A stretch of DNA of 64,000 bases from an uncultured Clostridia bacterium. Lineage in GTDB: Bacteria; Bacillota; Clostridia; Christensenellales; Borkfalkiaceae. The stretch spans positions 49,690 to 113,689 of the forward strand of contig CASDRK010000014.1 of assembly GCA_949283125.1 (NCBI GenBank), in the 5' to 3' direction. Shown piece by piece: positions 42,597-49,984 of this stretch. A program made the translations under genes and the position numbers. The notes under the pieces are model-generated. The model worked only from the letters and a program-made list of their open reading frames with translations. It was not told the origin of the DNA and made no database searches. Position 1 is the first letter of the stretch, and the number at the start of each line of letters is the position of its first letter.

Positions 42597-43370
42597 ATGG
42601 TCATGAAAAAGTTGCTGGCTCTTTACAGGCATTTCGCCGATAAGCGCTATTCCACCATAGCCGGAACGCTGGTCTACTTTCTGCTGATGAGCATTGCGCC
42701 CACTTTGTTGTGGCTGGCGCTCATTGCCGGAAGGATAGATCTTCAGGGCATGGTGTCGCATACCTTTTTCAAGGCGATAGAGCCCATACTCAATTATCTC
42801 AACTCCGCCGCGCAGGATGCGGCGTCGGGCGCGGGCATAGTTCTTCTGGCCACTTCGCTCTATTCCTCGACAAATTTTTTCTATCACCTGAGGCGCAGCG
42901 GCGAAATAATTTACGACTGCGAGCGCGGAAAGGGCGGTGTAAAATTGCGGCTTGCAGCCGCGGGCATAGTTCTGGCTGTCATAGTCTGTTTTTCGGCCGT
43001 CGCGGCGGTGCTGATAGCATGCGCGGGCATCGTGGATCTTATGCCGCGCCCGCTTGCCGACTGCATCTCGCTCGCCGTGCTGGCGGTCGGGTCGTTTTAT
43101 GCCGCGCTGCTGCTCAATCTGTTTGCATGCCCGTTCAGGCTGTGTTTTTGCGACGCGTTGCCGGGAAGTCTGCTCACCACGGCGCTGTGGCTCGTGCTCG
43201 CCGCGGGCTTCACGGTCTATATGAACTTTGCGGACCCTTCCAGACTATACGGCGCCGTCGCGGCGGTCATAGTTTTTCTGCTCTGGTGTTATGTGATGAC
43301 AAGCAGTCTCGTTGTCGGCGTTATATACAATTCCACGTTCGTTGCAAAGAGAAGAACGGCGCTCTATTGA
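42597..43370 (+). CDS. YihY/virulence factor BrkB family membrane protein
   Basis: A 257-aa polytopic protein with about six hydrophobic segments and the family opening FADKRYSTIAGTLVYFLLMSIAPTLLWL, then LYSSTNFFYHLRRSGE. Once called ribonuclease BN, members are now regarded as transporters or envelope proteins of uncertain function. Two in-frame ATGs (42597, 42603) compete and neither has a strong ribosome site. It ends in front of an 18-bp-stem terminator. Confidence 0.85.
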   Translation: MVMKKLLALYRHFADKRYSTIAGTLVYFLLMSIAPTLLWLALIAGRIDLQGMVSHTFFKAIEPILNYLNSAAQDAASGAGIVLLATSLYSSTNFFYHLRRSGEIIYDCERGKGGVKLRLAAAGIVLAVIVCFSAVAAVLIACAGIVDLMPRPLADCISLAVLAVGSFYAALLLNLFACPFRLCFCDALPGSLLTTALWLVLAAGFTVYMNFADPSRLYGAVAAVIVFLLWCYVMTSSLVVGVIYNSTFVAKRRTALY

Positions 43371-43381
43371 AGCGCGAAAAA

Positions 43382-43425
43382 GCCGTCCGCCCCGCGCAAG
43401 AGCATCTTTGCGCGGGGCGGACGGC
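43382..43425. terminator. long perfect hairpin between convergent genes
   Basis: An 18-bp perfect stem (43382-43399 with 43408-43425). It separates the BrkB gene from the convergent XRE regulator. Confidence 0.7.
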
Positions 43426-43437
43426 GCGTTGCTTTGA

Positions 43438-43638
43438 TTACTTTATGCCGAAAAGCTCGTTCGGTTCAATGCCGAATTTTTCGTACAGCAGCATTATGCT
43501 GTCGTATCCGGGTTTTTTTCTGCCGAGCAACCATTGACTTACCGTCGTCTGATTGAGTCCCAAAATATCTGCAAATTGTTGTTGGCTCAGATTCTGTTCC
43601 GTCAGTATCTGCCGTATCACTTCGATGTAACTCATCAT
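43438..43638 (-). CDS. XRE-family transcriptional regulator of the peptide cassette
   Basis: A 66-aa Cro/C1-type repressor consisting only of the helix-turn-helix domain: LSQQQFADILGLNQTTVSQW is the HTH (about residues 19-38) and GYDSIMLLYEKFGIEPNELFG the fourth/fifth helices. ATG codons at 43638 and 43635 fit; the frame stays open to 43692 across the promoter, which argues against a longer product. It is divergent from the precursor-peptide operon, and both promoters surround two copies of AGGTCAAAAGAC, its likely operator. It is therefore probably an autoregulating repressor of the cassette. Confidence 0.8.
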   Translation of the reverse strand: MMSYIEVIRQILTEQNLSQQQFADILGLNQTTVSQWLLGRKKPGYDSIMLLYEKFGIEPNELFGIK

Positions 43639-43651
43639 ACCGCTTGTAAAA

Positions 43652-43680
43652 ATTATACAGCGTTTCAGGTCAAAAGACTT
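43652..43680 (-). promoter_or_regulatory. probable promoter of the XRE gene
   Basis: TATAAT on the minus strand at 43652-43657, with a poor -35 (AAGTCT at 43675-43680, 17-bp spacing). Operator copy 1 lies between the boxes. Confidence 0.4.
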
Positions 43681-43697
43681 GACATAGGTCAAAAGAC
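43667..43697. promoter_or_regulatory. twin operator AGGTCAAAAGAC
   Basis: Identical 12-bp copies at 43667-43678 and 43686-43697, 19 bp apart, each containing a GGTC-AAAA-GAC(C) dyad. Copy 1 abuts the -35 box of the peptide promoter, copy 2 fills its spacer, so bound repressor would block RNA polymerase. Confidence 0.75.
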
Positions 43698-43707
43698 CTG
43701 ATATAAT
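43679..43707 (+). promoter_or_regulatory. perfect consensus promoter of the peptide operon
   Basis: TTGACA (43679-43684), 17 bp, TATAAT (43702-43707). Strong unless repressed through the embedded operators. Confidence 0.9.
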
Positions 43708-43751
43708 TTAATCACGTTCAGCGATGGGCGAAAAAACAAGGGGGATAAGGT

Positions 43752-43853
43752 ATGCTTAAAATCACGAAAGTGGTCGGCCAGTCGGTTGCAAACATGTCCG
43801 GTTGCGGCAAATTCACTGACAACCAGTGTGGCATAAGGGCTAAAAATGGCTGA
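43752..43853 (+). CDS. candidate RiPP precursor peptide, 33 aa
   Basis: A 33-residue open frame beginning MLKITKVVGQSVANM and ending SGCGKFTDNQCGIRAKNG. The hydrophobic/basic first half looks like a leader, and the second half has two Cys eight residues apart, Gly-rich and polar, a plausible core for radical-SAM thioether or other crosslink chemistry. AAGGGGGATAAGG lies directly before the ATG, a strong ribosome site. It is the first gene after a perfect promoter; its stop overlaps the start of the 301-aa gene by 8 nt, and the maturase follows. The call rests on context and composition; no known RiPP class is recognised. Confidence 0.75.
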   Translation: MLKITKVVGQSVANMSGCGKFTDNQCGIRAKNG

Positions 43854-44751
43854 CATGGAAACTTTTAAAGTTTTCGGAGACCAAGCCGTCGGGCGTATGT
43901 TTATGCCCGACGGCTTCTCATATGAAGATATAGCCGCGGTGCACGTTTCGCCGCTGCACGGCAGGTCGGTCGCTTTAAAGGTTTCCGATTTCGATTGGAT
44001 AACGGTAAAGGGCGGAGGGTGGAATTACGGCGGACCGCAGGTGTATGTTTCGCTTAAGGATGACGAGCTTGTGTTCGGTCTGTATTCGTCGGCTTCTGCG
44101 CAAAGGGAGCTTGCCGTCAGCAATATGCTGCGCGCGCTTTCCGATGAATTCCCCGTCGTCATGTACTACAAAAAGCTGACCGCTTCTGTATTGCCTGCAA
44201 AATTGGCGGCCGTCGCGCAGGCAAAATTTTCAAACGGCCGACCCGTTGAACCCTGCCTGCTGTACACCAGACTGAAATGCCCCTGCCGCGTTGCCGACCT
44301 GATGTATTTTACCGATGCTCAAAGGCGGAGCGCGGTTGCCGCGTGCTGCGCGCATTGGGGCGTGAAGGACGCAGGCTATGCCGATAAGTTTATCGAAGTT
44401 CTTGCCTCGCGCGTCGCCGTTATGCACTTAAACGGATTCATAAACGACACCCTCGACTACGGGAACGTAACGCTGCTGGCGGAGATCGTGGATTACGAGT
44501 GGGTCACGGCCCCCGGGATAAGATTGCCGGACGGCTCCGAAGGATGCGAAATCAGCGACGAGAGACGGGAAAAGGAGCTGCTGTACGGTGCGGAGATCTG
44601 TTTTCAGTTGAAAAATCTCTTGCATGAGCCGTGCAATTTGTTCGACGTCTATGCCGAATTTATTGCCGCATACGGCAAGATAAATTCGTCGTTTGTGGAA
44701 AAAAATATCAATGTTCAGAAGATGTTGAGGAGGGAAACTTTAATTTTATGA
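43846..44751 (+). CDS. putative SelO-like (pseudokinase/AMPylase fold) protein of the peptide cassette
   Basis: A 301-aa cytosolic protein without a close named family. Several segments align in order with my memory of SelO/YdiU: WITVKGGG (Lys55), QRELAVSNMLRAL (Glu88), LNGFINDTLDYGNVTLL (Asn207) and VDYEW (Asp216), with Asn and Asp nine residues apart as in SelO metal ligands, then a helix resembling the region after the DYG motif. The Asp that precedes the metal Asn in SelO is Gly206 here, with Asp204 close by, so activity could be altered. The ATG at 43846 overlaps the precursor stop (43851); 43855 is an alternative. Its stop overlaps the maturase ATG. A role in modifying, activating or binding the peptide is inferred. 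Confidence 0.6.
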   Translation: MADMETFKVFGDQAVGRMFMPDGFSYEDIAAVHVSPLHGRSVALKVSDFDWITVKGGGWNYGGPQVYVSLKDDELVFGLYSSASAQRELAVSNMLRALSDEFPVVMYYKKLTASVLPAKLAAVAQAKFSNGRPVEPCLLYTRLKCPCRVADLMYFTDAQRRSAVAACCAHWGVKDAGYADKFIEVLASRVAVMHLNGFINDTLDYGNVTLLAEIVDYEWVTAPGIRLPDGSEGCEISDERREKELLYGAEICFQLKNLLHEPCNLFDVYAEFIAAYGKINSSFVEKNINVQKMLRRETLIL

Positions 44752-46154
44752 ATTGTGCCGAAGGGAAAATTGTTGTCCCGCGCTGGATATCGTGCCACAC
44801 TTATCTGTTCGGTTCGCCGGACAGCCGCACGTATATTTCCGATGAAAGAAAGCACGTTTATGTCCTGCTCGAAGGGCCGGCGAGCGATATGTGGAAACTG
44901 ATTTGCGACGGCGCCGGCGACGAGCAGCTGGCCGGGTGGGCGGCGCGCGCGGGCGTTGAGGGGCAGGTGGAAGGTTTTATCGGCGAACTTTTGCGGCAAG
45001 GATTGCTGGCGGCCGGCGACGAACGGGAGCGGGTGGATGCAGACGCGCGATTCGAGCCGTTCGGCGAAGACGCCGACAGCGGAGAAGAGGCAAAGTTTAT
45101 TGAAGAGATGCAGACGTGGATGTATGAGAAGAAGTTCCTGTTTTCTCTGTTTATAGAACTTACCTACCGCTGCAACCTTAAGTGCGTGCATTGTTATAAC
45201 CCCAAGGACGCCGGCGCGCGGGAGCTGGATTTCGACTTATGCAAAAAGGCCATTGACGACGCGTGGGAGCTGGGTTGTTTCAGGGTGACATTTTCGGGAG
45301 GAGAATGCACTCTGCACAGCCGGTTTGCCGAACTTGTGCGATATGCGAAAAGCAAGCGCATCTCGGTGGAAATTTTTACCAACGGGCAGCTTATGGCTGA
45401 AGATGAAAGTCTCTGCCGCGAGATACTCGGACAATATCCTTACCGCATAGGAGTAAGTCTTTACAGCACCGATAAGACCATGCACGAACGCGTCACGTCG
45501 GTAAAAGGGTCTTTTGAGAAAACTTATTCGCTGATAAAAAAGCTGCGTTCGCGCAACGTTAACGTGCAGATAAAAAATTTTCTTCTCAATTTCAACTGTT
45601 TTGACTGCATAGGCGTAAAACGATTTGCCGACGCGATAGGCGCGACTTCTGTGGCGGATATTTCGCTGATACCCACCATAGAAGGCGACAAAAGCACTCT
45701 GCGGTATGCGCTTGACGAAGACGAGCTTATAAAGCTGTACGGCGATCCCGCGTCGCCGCTGTATGTCGGAAAAGGATTTGTTCCTCTCGATTTCGATGAG
45801 ATAAAGGACGACACGCCCTGCCTCGGCGGCTTTACCGGGCTGTGCGTAACCCCTTCGGGCGGGGTCGTCGTCTGCGTGTCGCTTCCCCTGCCTTTGGGCG
45901 ACCTGAACCGGACGTCTTTAACCGATATCTGGCTGGCGGCGGCGCGGGGAGAACAGTCAAGCGCGCTGTATCGCTGGCAGAGTACGCGCATATCTGATTT
46001 CGCACAGTGCTACAAGGAGGAATATTGCAGATTCTGCAATCTGTGTCCGGGCATGGGCTACCTTGAAAACGGATATCTTAAGAGGTCCGACACTCAATGC
46101 CGGCAGGCCAAGGCCAGAATGAAGGCGTATATGCGCATTCGCGGTGAGCGATGA
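44748..46154 (+). CDS. radical SAM/SPASM peptide maturase
   Basis: A 468-aa enzyme. Residues 1-100 resemble a PqqD-like RiPP recognition element (PRWISCHTYLFGSPDSRTYI, then WKLI...LLRQGLL). The radical SAM motif is YRCNLKCVHCYNP (about residues 146-158), followed by TFSGGECTLH. The C-terminal SPASM region has Cys ligands in CLGGFTGLCVTPSGGVVVC and CYKEEYCRFCNLC, binding auxiliary clusters. Such enzymes install C-C or thioether links in ribosomal peptides. The ATG overlaps the preceding stop (ATGA). The precursor at 43752 is the obvious substrate. No protease or exporter gene is adjacent. Confidence 0.93.
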   Translation: MNCAEGKIVVPRWISCHTYLFGSPDSRTYISDERKHVYVLLEGPASDMWKLICDGAGDEQLAGWAARAGVEGQVEGFIGELLRQGLLAAGDERERVDADARFEPFGEDADSGEEAKFIEEMQTWMYEKKFLFSLFIELTYRCNLKCVHCYNPKDAGARELDFDLCKKAIDDAWELGCFRVTFSGGECTLHSRFAELVRYAKSKRISVEIFTNGQLMAEDESLCREILGQYPYRIGVSLYSTDKTMHERVTSVKGSFEKTYSLIKKLRSRNVNVQIKNFLLNFNCFDCIGVKRFADAIGATSVADISLIPTIEGDKSTLRYALDEDELIKLYGDPASPLYVGKGFVPLDFDEIKDDTPCLGGFTGLCVTPSGGVVVCVSLPLPLGDLNRTSLTDIWLAAARGEQSSALYRWQSTRISDFAQCYKEEYCRFCNLCPGMGYLENGYLKRSDTQCRQAKARMKAYMRIRGER

Positions 46155-46170
46155 GCCTGCCGCGCGCAAC

Positions 46171-46212
46171 GAAAAAAGCGGCCCGGAACGAACGCGTGCG
46201 TTCCGGGCCGCT
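46171..46212 (-). terminator. terminator between the peptide cassette and degV
   Basis: A 14-bp stem (46177-46190 with 46199-46212); on the minus strand TTTTTTC follows, ending degV. It also separates the convergent maturase gene. Confidence 0.85.
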
Positions 46213-46220
46213 GAAGTTTA

Positions 46221-47096
46221 TCAGTATTTTATGGCGCAGGCCGCGGCGAGTGCTCCGGGGCCTATATGCACGGCCACGCTTAAAGAAAGTGGATCCACAA
46301 AAGTGAATTCCACGTCCGGGAAGGCGGCCGAAAGTTCATCCTTGAATTGCAACGCTTCGTCAAGGCATTGAGTGTGGGCTATGCAGACCGTCATTTTTCC
46401 GGCCCTGCGCTGCTCGGCAAAGCGCGTCTCCAGATCGTTTTTCACGGCCTCTATCATCGCCGCTTTTGCGTCGCTCAGGCGGCGAACTTTGGTGTACGTG
46501 TCCAGTTTTTCGCCCTGTATCTGCAATACGGGTTTTATTTTCAGCAGAGTGCCTATCGCGGCGACGGCCGGGGTTATCCTGCCGCCCTTTTTAAGGTATT
46601 TAAGCGTGTTTACAGCTATGTATATGGAGGAAATATTCGCCGTGTCGGTCAGCCAGTTATAAATCTCCGCGGCGGTTTTGCCCTCTTTTATCATTTTCAA
46701 AGCGTCCGTCACGGCCTGTTTCTGCGTTATGGACACTCTGTGGTTGTCCAGCGCGTAAACCTTGCCCATGAATTCGGGATCGGTTTCGGCCATGTGCTTT
46801 ATCACGAGAGCAGTCTCCGAAAGTCCGCTCGAAAGCGGCATATACAGTATCTCGTCGTAGTCTTTTAAAATTCTTCTCCATCTTTCGGCCACGTCGTACG
46901 GGTTGGGTTGCGATGTGGATACCTTTGCGTCGTCCGACGTGAGGAATTCATAAAATTTGTCTATGGAGAGATTTTCTTCCTGAAAGTATTGTTCTCCGTT
47001 GACGAGTATGGGGGTGGGCTGTATTTCGATTCCCAAAGCTTCCGCCTGTTCAACGGTAAATCCGCAGTTGCTGTCTGTAACTATTTTTATGCTCAT
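46221..47096 (-). CDS. DegV family fatty-acid-binding protein (first copy)
   Basis: A 291-aa protein of the DegV/FakB family. Such proteins hold a fatty acid for phosphorylation by a FakA kinase, feeding exogenous acyl chains to phospholipid synthesis. Landmarks are the opening IVTDSNCGFTVEQAE, VSTSQPNPYDVAERW and the MPLSSGLSETALV motif. GGAG precedes the ATG at 47096. The next gene is a paralogue with its own promoter, about 60% similar by eye, so they arose by tandem duplication. No FakA gene is in the window. Confidence 0.92.
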   Translation of the reverse strand: MSIKIVTDSNCGFTVEQAEALGIEIQPTPILVNGEQYFQEENLSIDKFYEFLTSDDAKVSTSQPNPYDVAERWRRILKDYDEILYMPLSSGLSETALVIKHMAETDPEFMGKVYALDNHRVSITQKQAVTDALKMIKEGKTAAEIYNWLTDTANISSIYIAVNTLKYLKKGGRITPAVAAIGTLLKIKPVLQIQGEKLDTYTKVRRLSDAKAAMIEAVKNDLETRFAEQRRAGKMTVCIAHTQCLDEALQFKDELSAAFPDVEFTFVDPLSLSVAVHIGPGALAAACAIKY

Positions 47097-47142
47097 GTAA
47101 GATCTCCTTGCCGGGCATTCGCCGCAGGGTTCAGTCGTTTAC

Positions 47143-47171
47143 ATTATATACCTTTGCGCCGGTTCTGTCAA
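47143..47171 (-). promoter_or_regulatory. promoter of the first degV gene
   Basis: On the minus strand TTGACA (47166-47171), 17 bp, TATAAT (47143-47148). Perfect consensus. Confidence 0.85.
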
Positions 47172-47184
47172 TATCCGCGCGTTG

Positions 47185-48051
47185 TCAGTATTTTACGGTG
47201 GCGCCCACGGCAAGAGCGCCCGGGCCGATATGGCATGATACGCTCAGCGAAAGCGGATCCACATAGGTGAATGGCACGTCGGGGAAGGCGGCCTGAAGTT
47301 CGCTTTTGAATGTTTCCGCTTCCTCGCGGTTCTGGGTGTGGGCTATGGCGAGCGTCATTTTGCCGTCCGCCCTGAGCTGTGCAAACCGCGTTTCAAGGTC
47401 GTGCTTTACCGCGTTTATCATTGTAGCTTTTGCGTCCGCCAGTTTGCGCACTTTTGCAAACTGGTCCAGCTTTTCGCCCTGGATCTGCAACACGGGCTTT
47501 ATCCTTAAAAGGGTGCCGATCGCCGCCACGGCGGGGGTGAGTCTGCCGCCCTTTTTCAGATATTTCAGTGTGTCTACCATGATGTAGATGCTCGATTGCA
47601 ACTTTGTCTGCATCAAAAAATCCCTGACCTCTTCCGCGGTCTTTCCATCGGCCAGCATGTTCAGCGCGTCGTCCACGCTCTGGCGCATGGTTATGGATAT
47701 ACGCTGATTGTCTATCACGTACACTCTGCCGGAAAATTCCGTTTCGGCAAAATGAGTAAGGGTGCGGCAAGTCTCCGAAAGTCCGGACGACATGGGTATG
47801 TGTATGATTTTATCGTATTCTCTCAAAAGCTTTGTCCACAGTTCGCCCACGTCGAATGCGCTCGGCTGCGACGTGGATACCTGCGCGTCGGAGCGGAGCT
47901 TTGCGTAGAACTCTTCCTGCGTGAGAGAAATATCTTCAAAGTACTGTTCGCCGTCTATAAGCACGGGCATGGGCACTACGTACACGCCGGCATGTCTGGC
48001 CATCGACTGCGTGATGCCGCTGTTGCTGTCTGTCACGATAGCTGTCTTCAT
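47185..48051 (-). CDS. DegV family fatty-acid-binding protein (second copy)
   Basis: A 288-aa paralogue of the gene to its left. It carries VTDSNSGITQSMA, VSTSQPSAFDVGELW and IPMSSGLSETCRT, and an almost identical LKKGGRLTPAVAAIGTLL segment. Divergence outside the ligand pocket suggests different fatty-acid preferences, as known for FakB1 (saturated) and FakB2 (unsaturated); this is inference. GAGG lies 8 nt before the ATG. Confidence 0.92.
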   Translation of the reverse strand: MKTAIVTDSNSGITQSMARHAGVYVVPMPVLIDGEQYFEDISLTQEEFYAKLRSDAQVSTSQPSAFDVGELWTKLLREYDKIIHIPMSSGLSETCRTLTHFAETEFSGRVYVIDNQRISITMRQSVDDALNMLADGKTAEEVRDFLMQTKLQSSIYIMVDTLKYLKKGGRLTPAVAAIGTLLRIKPVLQIQGEKLDQFAKVRKLADAKATMINAVKHDLETRFAQLRADGKMTLAIAHTQNREEAETFKSELQAAFPDVPFTYVDPLSLSVSCHIGPGALAVGATVKY

Positions 48052-48082
48052 TGTTTACCTCGCAATTTAAGTCACGCTTAAC

Positions 48083-48111
48083 AGTATAGCCCATCGTGGT
48101 TGATAAGTCAA
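48083..48111 (-). promoter_or_regulatory. promoter of the second degV gene
   Basis: On the minus strand TTGACT (48106-48111), 17 bp, TATACT (48083-48088). Confidence 0.75.
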
Positions 48112-48143
48112 CAAAAATGCGCGCTTTTGTCGATTAAACAAAT

Positions 48144-48515
48144 TCATATCTCCGCTATGGCTTCTATCTCGACAAGGCAGCCCTTGGGTATGTCCTTGAC
48201 GGCCACGCAGCTGCGCGCGGGGCACGAGGTGAAGTAGGAGCCGTACACTTCGTTGAAGTCCGAAAAGTCGGCTATGTCAGCAAGAAAGCACACTGTCTTT
48301 ATCACCTTGTCCATCGACGAGCCTGCGGCTTCAAGCAGCGCCTTCATGTTTTTGCACACCTGTTCGGTCTGGCCGAGTATGTCGAATGTCTCTATGTTTC
48401 CCGTGGCGGGATTTACGGGGATCTGACCGGACGTGAATACAAGATTGCCGCATATTTTTGCCTGCGAATAGGGGCCTATCGCCGCGGGGGCCCTGTCCGT
48501 TGATACTGTTTTCAT
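48144..48515 (-). CDS. ridA: RidA family enamine/imine deaminase
   Basis: A 123-aa YjgF/YER057c/UK114 protein with AAIGPYSQAKI, FTSGQIPVNP and the catalytic Arg in CPARSCVAV. RidA hydrolyses reactive 2-aminoacrylate and related enamines released by PLP dehydratases. It lies 20 nt downstream of threonine deaminase on the same strand with AGGAGGAAG before the ATG, so the enzyme that makes the toxic intermediate and the one that clears it are co-expressed. Confidence 0.95.
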   Translation of the reverse strand: MKTVSTDRAPAAIGPYSQAKICGNLVFTSGQIPVNPATGNIETFDILGQTEQVCKNMKALLEAAGSSMDKVIKTVCFLADIADFSDFNEVYGSYFTSCPARSCVAVKDIPKGCLVEIEAIAEI

Positions 48516-48535
48516 TTCTTCCTCCTGATTTTGTG

Positions 48536-49738
48536 TTACAGCACTTTAAATCCGTTTTGCGCAAGTGCGTTTTTAATTTCGAGAATGTGTTCAAAGTTTC
48601 TCGTCTCTATCTGCAGTTTAAGATAACAGCCGTTCACTGCGGTGCCCTCGTTCGTTCTTTCGTGCAGCACGGCGGTGACGTTGCCTCCGCATGCCGCTAT
48701 CACTGTGGAAACGCCCACAAGCTGGCCTGGCTTGTCCATAAGTTCAAGAGTCAGCGAGCACTGTCTGCCGCTCATCAGCAGCCCGCGGTTTATCACGCGC
48801 GACAGAATGGTTACGTCTATGTTGCCGCCCGATATGAGGCAGCATACCTTTTTGCCTGCCGAGTCGGGTATTTTGCCGTACATTACCGCGGCCAGCGCGA
48901 CGGCGCCGGCGCCTTCGGCTATCATCTTTTGTTTTTCGATGAGTGCAAGTATTGCCGCCGACACCTGATCGTCAGTTACCGAAACAATGCCGTCGAGATA
49001 TTTTGAACACAGCTCGAAGGTGAGCGGCCCGGGTTCTTTTACGGCTATGCCGTCGGCTATGGTAGATACGGACGGCAGACACTCTATCCTTTGGTGCTCT
49101 ACGGATACGAGCATGGAGGGGGCGCCGGACGACTGCACGCCGTAGACCTTTATGGCGGGATTGAGCGATTTTACGGCAAATGCCAGCCCCGAAGCCAGCC
49201 CGCCGCCGCCCACCGGCACGACTATCGCGTCCACGTCCTGCAACTGGTCGATTATCTCAAGGCCTATCGTGGCCTGACCCGCTATCACGTCTTCGTCGTC
49301 AAACGGGTGTATGAACGTGTAGCCGCATTCTTCCTTCAGCCTTTCCGCCTCGTTGTGCGCGTCGTCATATACGCCAGGAACGAGCACTATCTGCGCCCCG
49401 TAACTTTTTGTTGCTTCCACTTTGGATATGGGCGCTCCGTCGGGCATGCAGATTATGGACTTAATGCCGAATTTTTTTGAAGCTAACGCAACGCCCTGCG
49501 CGTGATTTCCGGCCGAACATGCTATAACGCCGCGGGCCTTTTCCTTATCGTTCAGCTGGGATATTTTGTAGTATGCCCCGCGCACCTTGAACGAACCGGT
49601 CACCTGAAGGTTTTCCGTTTTGAGGTAAACTTCGCAGCCGCTCTCCTCAGATATCACCGGCGAATATATCATGTCGGTCTGCCTTATGGCGTCCTTAAGC
49701 ACGTATCTTGCATGATAAACTTTGTCTAATGTCAGCAT
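48536..49738 (-). CDS. ilvA: threonine ammonia-lyase
   Basis: A 400-aa PLP enzyme converting threonine to 2-oxobutyrate and ammonia. The PLP Lys lies in TGSFKVRGAYYKI (about residue 50), the phosphate loop is VPVGGGGLASG (about 175), and the C-terminal 75 residues are an ACT domain (LTLELMDKPGQLVGVSTVIA). This length is typical of the catabolic/short biosynthetic type (TdcB plus one ACT) rather than the 510-aa IlvA. AAGGGTG precedes the ATG. It heads an operon with ridA. No isoleucine-pathway genes are nearby, so catabolic use is equally likely. Confidence 0.93.
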   Translation of the reverse strand: MLTLDKVYHARYVLKDAIRQTDMIYSPVISEESGCEVYLKTENLQVTGSFKVRGAYYKISQLNDKEKARGVIACSAGNHAQGVALASKKFGIKSIICMPDGAPISKVEATKSYGAQIVLVPGVYDDAHNEAERLKEECGYTFIHPFDDEDVIAGQATIGLEIIDQLQDVDAIVVPVGGGGLASGLAFAVKSLNPAIKVYGVQSSGAPSMLVSVEHQRIECLPSVSTIADGIAVKEPGPLTFELCSKYLDGIVSVTDDQVSAAILALIEKQKMIAEGAGAVALAAVMYGKIPDSAGKKVCCLISGGNIDVTILSRVINRGLLMSGRQCSLTLELMDKPGQLVGVSTVIAACGGNVTAVLHERTNEGTAVNGCYLKLQIETRNFEHILEIKNALAQNGFKVL

Positions 49739-49770
49739 GATGCACCCTTAAATTTATAAATATACAAAAT

Positions 49771-49799
49771 ATTATACATTTTTTGCATAAGCATGTCAA
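49771..49799 (-). promoter_or_regulatory. promoter of ilvA-ridA
   Basis: On the minus strand TTGACA (49794-49799), 17 bp, TATAAT (49771-49776). No T-box leader is present. Confidence 0.85.
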
Positions 49800-49900
49800 T
49801 CGCTGTAAGTAAAATTTATCGGACTATGAACAAATTTTCCCGCGAGGGATGATTTGCCGGCCGGAGATGAATGCCGCTTTGCGGCTGCGCTTTCTGCGGC

Positions 49901-49929
49901 TTGACATTTTTGTCGCATAAAATTATAAT
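49901..49929 (+). promoter_or_regulatory. promoter of the 297-aa membrane protein gene
   Basis: TTGACA (49901-49906), 17 bp, TATAAT (49924-49929). Perfect consensus. Confidence 0.85.
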
Positions 49930-49984
49930 GCTGTCACGGGGCGGGCTGCCGGCGATGTCGGCGCCGTTCCCTTCGGAGAGAAAT

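Noticed and set aside
49741-49800. T-box or leader attenuator ahead of ilvA
   Set aside because: The promoter sits about 30 nt before the ATG, leaving no room for a leader.
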